From positions 3,606,501 to 3,670,500 of the forward strand of contig NC_081815.1 of NCBI RefSeq assembly GCF_030704535.1: a DNA stretch of 64,000 nucleotides, read 5' to 3'. This stretch comes from Vitis vinifera (taxonomy: Eukaryota > Streptophyta > Magnoliopsida > Vitales > Vitaceae). This document shows, piece by piece, positions 61,584 to 64,000 of this stretch (its first letter is position 1; each line of letters opens with the position of its first letter). Under the pieces are notes generated by a model. It was not told the DNA's origin. It saw nothing but the letters and a program-made list of their open reading frames with translations, and searched no databases. The translations under genes were made by a program, and so were the position numbers.

Positions 61584-62696
61584 ATGGCTTCTCTCACTCC
61601 AGGTATCCTTCTAAAGCTCCTCCAATCCATGAACTCTAACACCAAAGTCGCCGGCGAGCACCGTTCCGCCCTCCTCCAAGTCATCGGCATCGTTCCTGCC
61701 CTCGCCGGCTCCGATCTCTGGCCCAACCACGGCTTTTACGTCCAGCTCTCCGACTCCCTCAACTCCACCTACGTCTCCCTCTCTGACCGCGACACCGACC
61801 TCATCCTCACCAATCGTCTCCAACTCGGCCAATTCGTCTATGTAGATCGCTTCGACTTCGACTCTCCCGTTCCCCGTGTTTGCGGCATCCGCCCAATTGC
61901 CGGCCGCCACCCATTTGTTGGAAGTCCTGAACCACTCATTGCTCGCATTTCCCCTTCGAAAAAGGATTTTGTCATTCAGCCCGTTTCAGATTGGGATCAG
62001 TCGGTTGATCCAATTGCGGCCTATTTGTCGAACAAGAAAATTGACGATGTGAAAAATGATGGTAAGGAATCGAAAATTGAGACCAAGGGGGAAAAGGGTA
62101 GAACAAGGCAGGTTCTTGGTACTAGGGACAATAATGGGGATTTGGACGAAACTAAGGTTTCGGATAGGCCTCAGCGGTTCTCATCTCCGGCAGGTGCGAA
62201 AAGATCAGTCTCTGCTGGGAAGAAGAATGTGGCGGTTGCGGAGAGAGATCCGTCTCCAGCAGGGAAAGGGAAGAGGTCAGCGTCACCAGTACCATCTAAG
62301 TGTATGGTTCCTAGTTTGGTTGTGGCACGAGAAGAGAATAGGAAGACATCGAGGGAACCTGCAATTATAGTGCCTTCGAGGTATAGGCAGCCATCTCCAA
62401 ATGGGCGGAAACAGGCCTCACCCAATGCAAGGAGAGCTTCAATTTCTCCAGGGAGAAGGTTGTCAGGCGGTTTGAAGTTTTCGCCTGCTGTTGGGGGTGC
62501 CCCAGATTCTACTAGCAAGAAGAAGATGGCAACTATAGTTGCTGGGATTTCAAAGGTTTCTGAAGCTCTGGTTGGGTCTGCAAAGGCAGGTAGGAAGAGT
62601 TGGGACGAACCACCAGCGGCGGTGGGCTCTGGGGAGCTGAAAGAGAAAAGCCTTGCAAAAATTAAACCAGATGTGCAAGCTATTTTGCGAACTCAG
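61584..62696 (+). CDS. DUF936 family protein, first exon (gene continues past the window)
   Basis: The ATG at 61584 opens 371 codons to CAG|GTAATA at 62696/62697, a good phase-0 donor; reading on gives intron-like sequence and a stop. Residues 1 to about 150 match the plant DUF936 N-terminus: [17 protein letters not shown], then [35 protein letters not shown] and [17 protein letters not shown]. Residues about 160-350 are Ser/Pro/Lys/Arg-rich and probably disordered, with repeated [13 protein letters not shown] and SPGRR motifs. DUF936 proteins include the CORD group, which binds and disorders cortical microtubules during wood-cell patterning; the basic SP-rich linker fits microtubule contact (inference). 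The ATG codon context and the CT-rich leader support this start. GC-rich codon usage in the first 330 bp contrasts with the AT-rich flanks. Confidence 0.85.
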
Positions 62697-64000
62697 GTAA
62701 TATTCTGTGCATATTTTCATAATTTCAGAATATTCACTTGTTTAATACTTTGTCCTGAACATCTGGTCACATAATTGAGATATATGATCTTACATAAGGA
62801 ACTGAATTTTTAGATCCAGGGTAGATCATCATGATCGTAGGGGACTTTCTCCTTATATCATACTTAGTTGCTTCTGATATTTTTTGCAATCAAATTCATT
62901 TTTAAATTTATTCTGTCCCCTTTCCCCAATCACCCATCTCATATTTTGGTGATTGTGATATCATGGGGCTGCAAATAACGACTTCCAACAAGCCTCACGC
63001 TAACCATGTATTTTGATCATTAGGCTAATTCACATATGGATCTGATTCTTCTTGAAGTTTCAATCCACATTAATATTCCTCCCTAATGGAGAACTAACTT
63101 GGATTACACCATTGCTTGTGCTAAAATTGAAAAAATGTCTTTGTGGGATGGAACATTTAGAAGACCTAGTTCGAACACTTTGCAAGATATACCATTGTTG
63201 TGAAGCAAGTATGATTCATAAGCTCGTGCTCAGCCCCAGGAATAGACCTTGGAACTTCAAACACTTAGTCGCTTATTCATGAAAACTTTTAGCAAGAAAT
63301 GGACCAAATAGTTCATTTGTTAATGGAGAAGCTCAAAGTTATGCAAGAAAGCTGTATGCTTATCAAATAAAAAATAAAAAATAAAATTAAAGACTTCATG
63401 AAAATCCTTGTTGACACAACTATCTCTGATACAACCATACAATAGACTTTTCCCCCGTCATCGTATACAATATGATTAATGGCTCTGCAGTCTAATAGGA
63501 TATGTAATAATTTTCATTTTGTTTTAGGATTTGATTTATTCCATGCTTTAACCATTGCAACTATGCCAATACGTAGTGTACTAAGTACTGAAATTTCGAT
63601 CACTCCCAGCTTACTACCTGCTCGCTGCTAATGCTATTTCCTTGTGATTCTCAGAATATCAATTAATCTGTCCTGCATCATGTGCATATGGAAGTCCTGT
63701 TTTTCTTTTTCTTTATCTTTTTTATTTTTTATTATTATTGTACATACATGAATGCAAGTTTGATAATTAAGGCAAGGTAGAAGCTATTCCTATATAAAAG
63801 GATAATAGAGAAGTTAGGTAGTATGATTTATCTCTTTAGCTCTTCCCTGTGATAACTCTATCCAAGACTATATTAGGGTCAGTTCTTAAAAATGGTTATC
63901 AGTTGTTTTTAGGAGTAAATTTCTGATTGGGAACTCAAATATGAATAACAGTTTTCTCTACTTATTCTCCATAAAATGCCAACGTGCATTATACAATGCA
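62697..64000 (+). other. first intron of the DUF936 gene (to window end)
   Basis: No later exon with DUF936-like sequence was recognised before the right edge, so the intron exceeds 1.3 kb. The open frame at 63052-63282 (VLKLKKCLCGMEHLEDL) shows no family match and starts inside intron-like sequence. Confidence 0.55.

Overview
The window looks like nuclear DNA of a eudicot plant, most likely grapevine (Vitis) or a relative. That is inference from the AT-rich background, long GT-AG introns, plant-specific families (DVL/RTFL peptide, DUF936, GPI-anchored GH17-X8 glucanase) and the density of Ty1/copia and hAT debris. No prokaryotic features, tRNA/rRNA genes or CRISPR arrays were seen.

Layout: (1) 679-14825, the last 11 exons of a 2-oxoglutarate/Fe(II) oxygenase-like gene whose start lies left of the window; two coding-looking orphan exons follow at 15199-15458. 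(2) 15659-20906, a largely non-coding stretch that hides a 57-codon DVL/ROTUNDIFOLIA-like peptide gene at 17813-17986 with G-boxes and a TATA-like box upstream. (3) 20907-31249, a decayed Ty1/copia retrotransposon on the minus strand, split by a 3.9-kb hAT transposon (21332-25216) that has an 8-bp target duplication. (4) 32695-40226, a 12-exon tRNA (guanine-37-N1)-methyltransferase (TRM5) gene with one base apparently missing at an exon junction. (5) 41576-43300, a two-exon GPI-anchored beta-1,3-glucanase with an X8 domain. (6) 44618-48590, a five-exon SYP3/SED5-type syntaxin. (7) 50060-53784, a second broken copia on the plus strand, with a solo LTR of another family inserted in its gag. (8) 54641-61142, a long-terminal-inverted-repeat element interrupted by a third copia element with both LTRs, a perfect 5-bp target duplication and an unusual leader of about 15 small hairpin-forming repeats. 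(9) 61584 onward, the first exon of a DUF936 gene that runs off the right edge.

The host genes are independent single-copy-style plant genes, not an operon: RNA modification (TRM5), Golgi vesicle fusion (syntaxin), cell-wall or plasmodesmal callose turnover (glucanase), peptide-controlled organ shape (DVL) and probably microtubule-related function (DUF936). TRM5 and the syntaxin share telo-box motifs just upstream of their start codons. About 40 percent of the window is transposon-derived, with clear nesting (hAT in copia, solo LTR in copia, copia in long-TIR element). Exon limits were set by reading splice sites and reading phase by eye; no alignment or transcript data were available.
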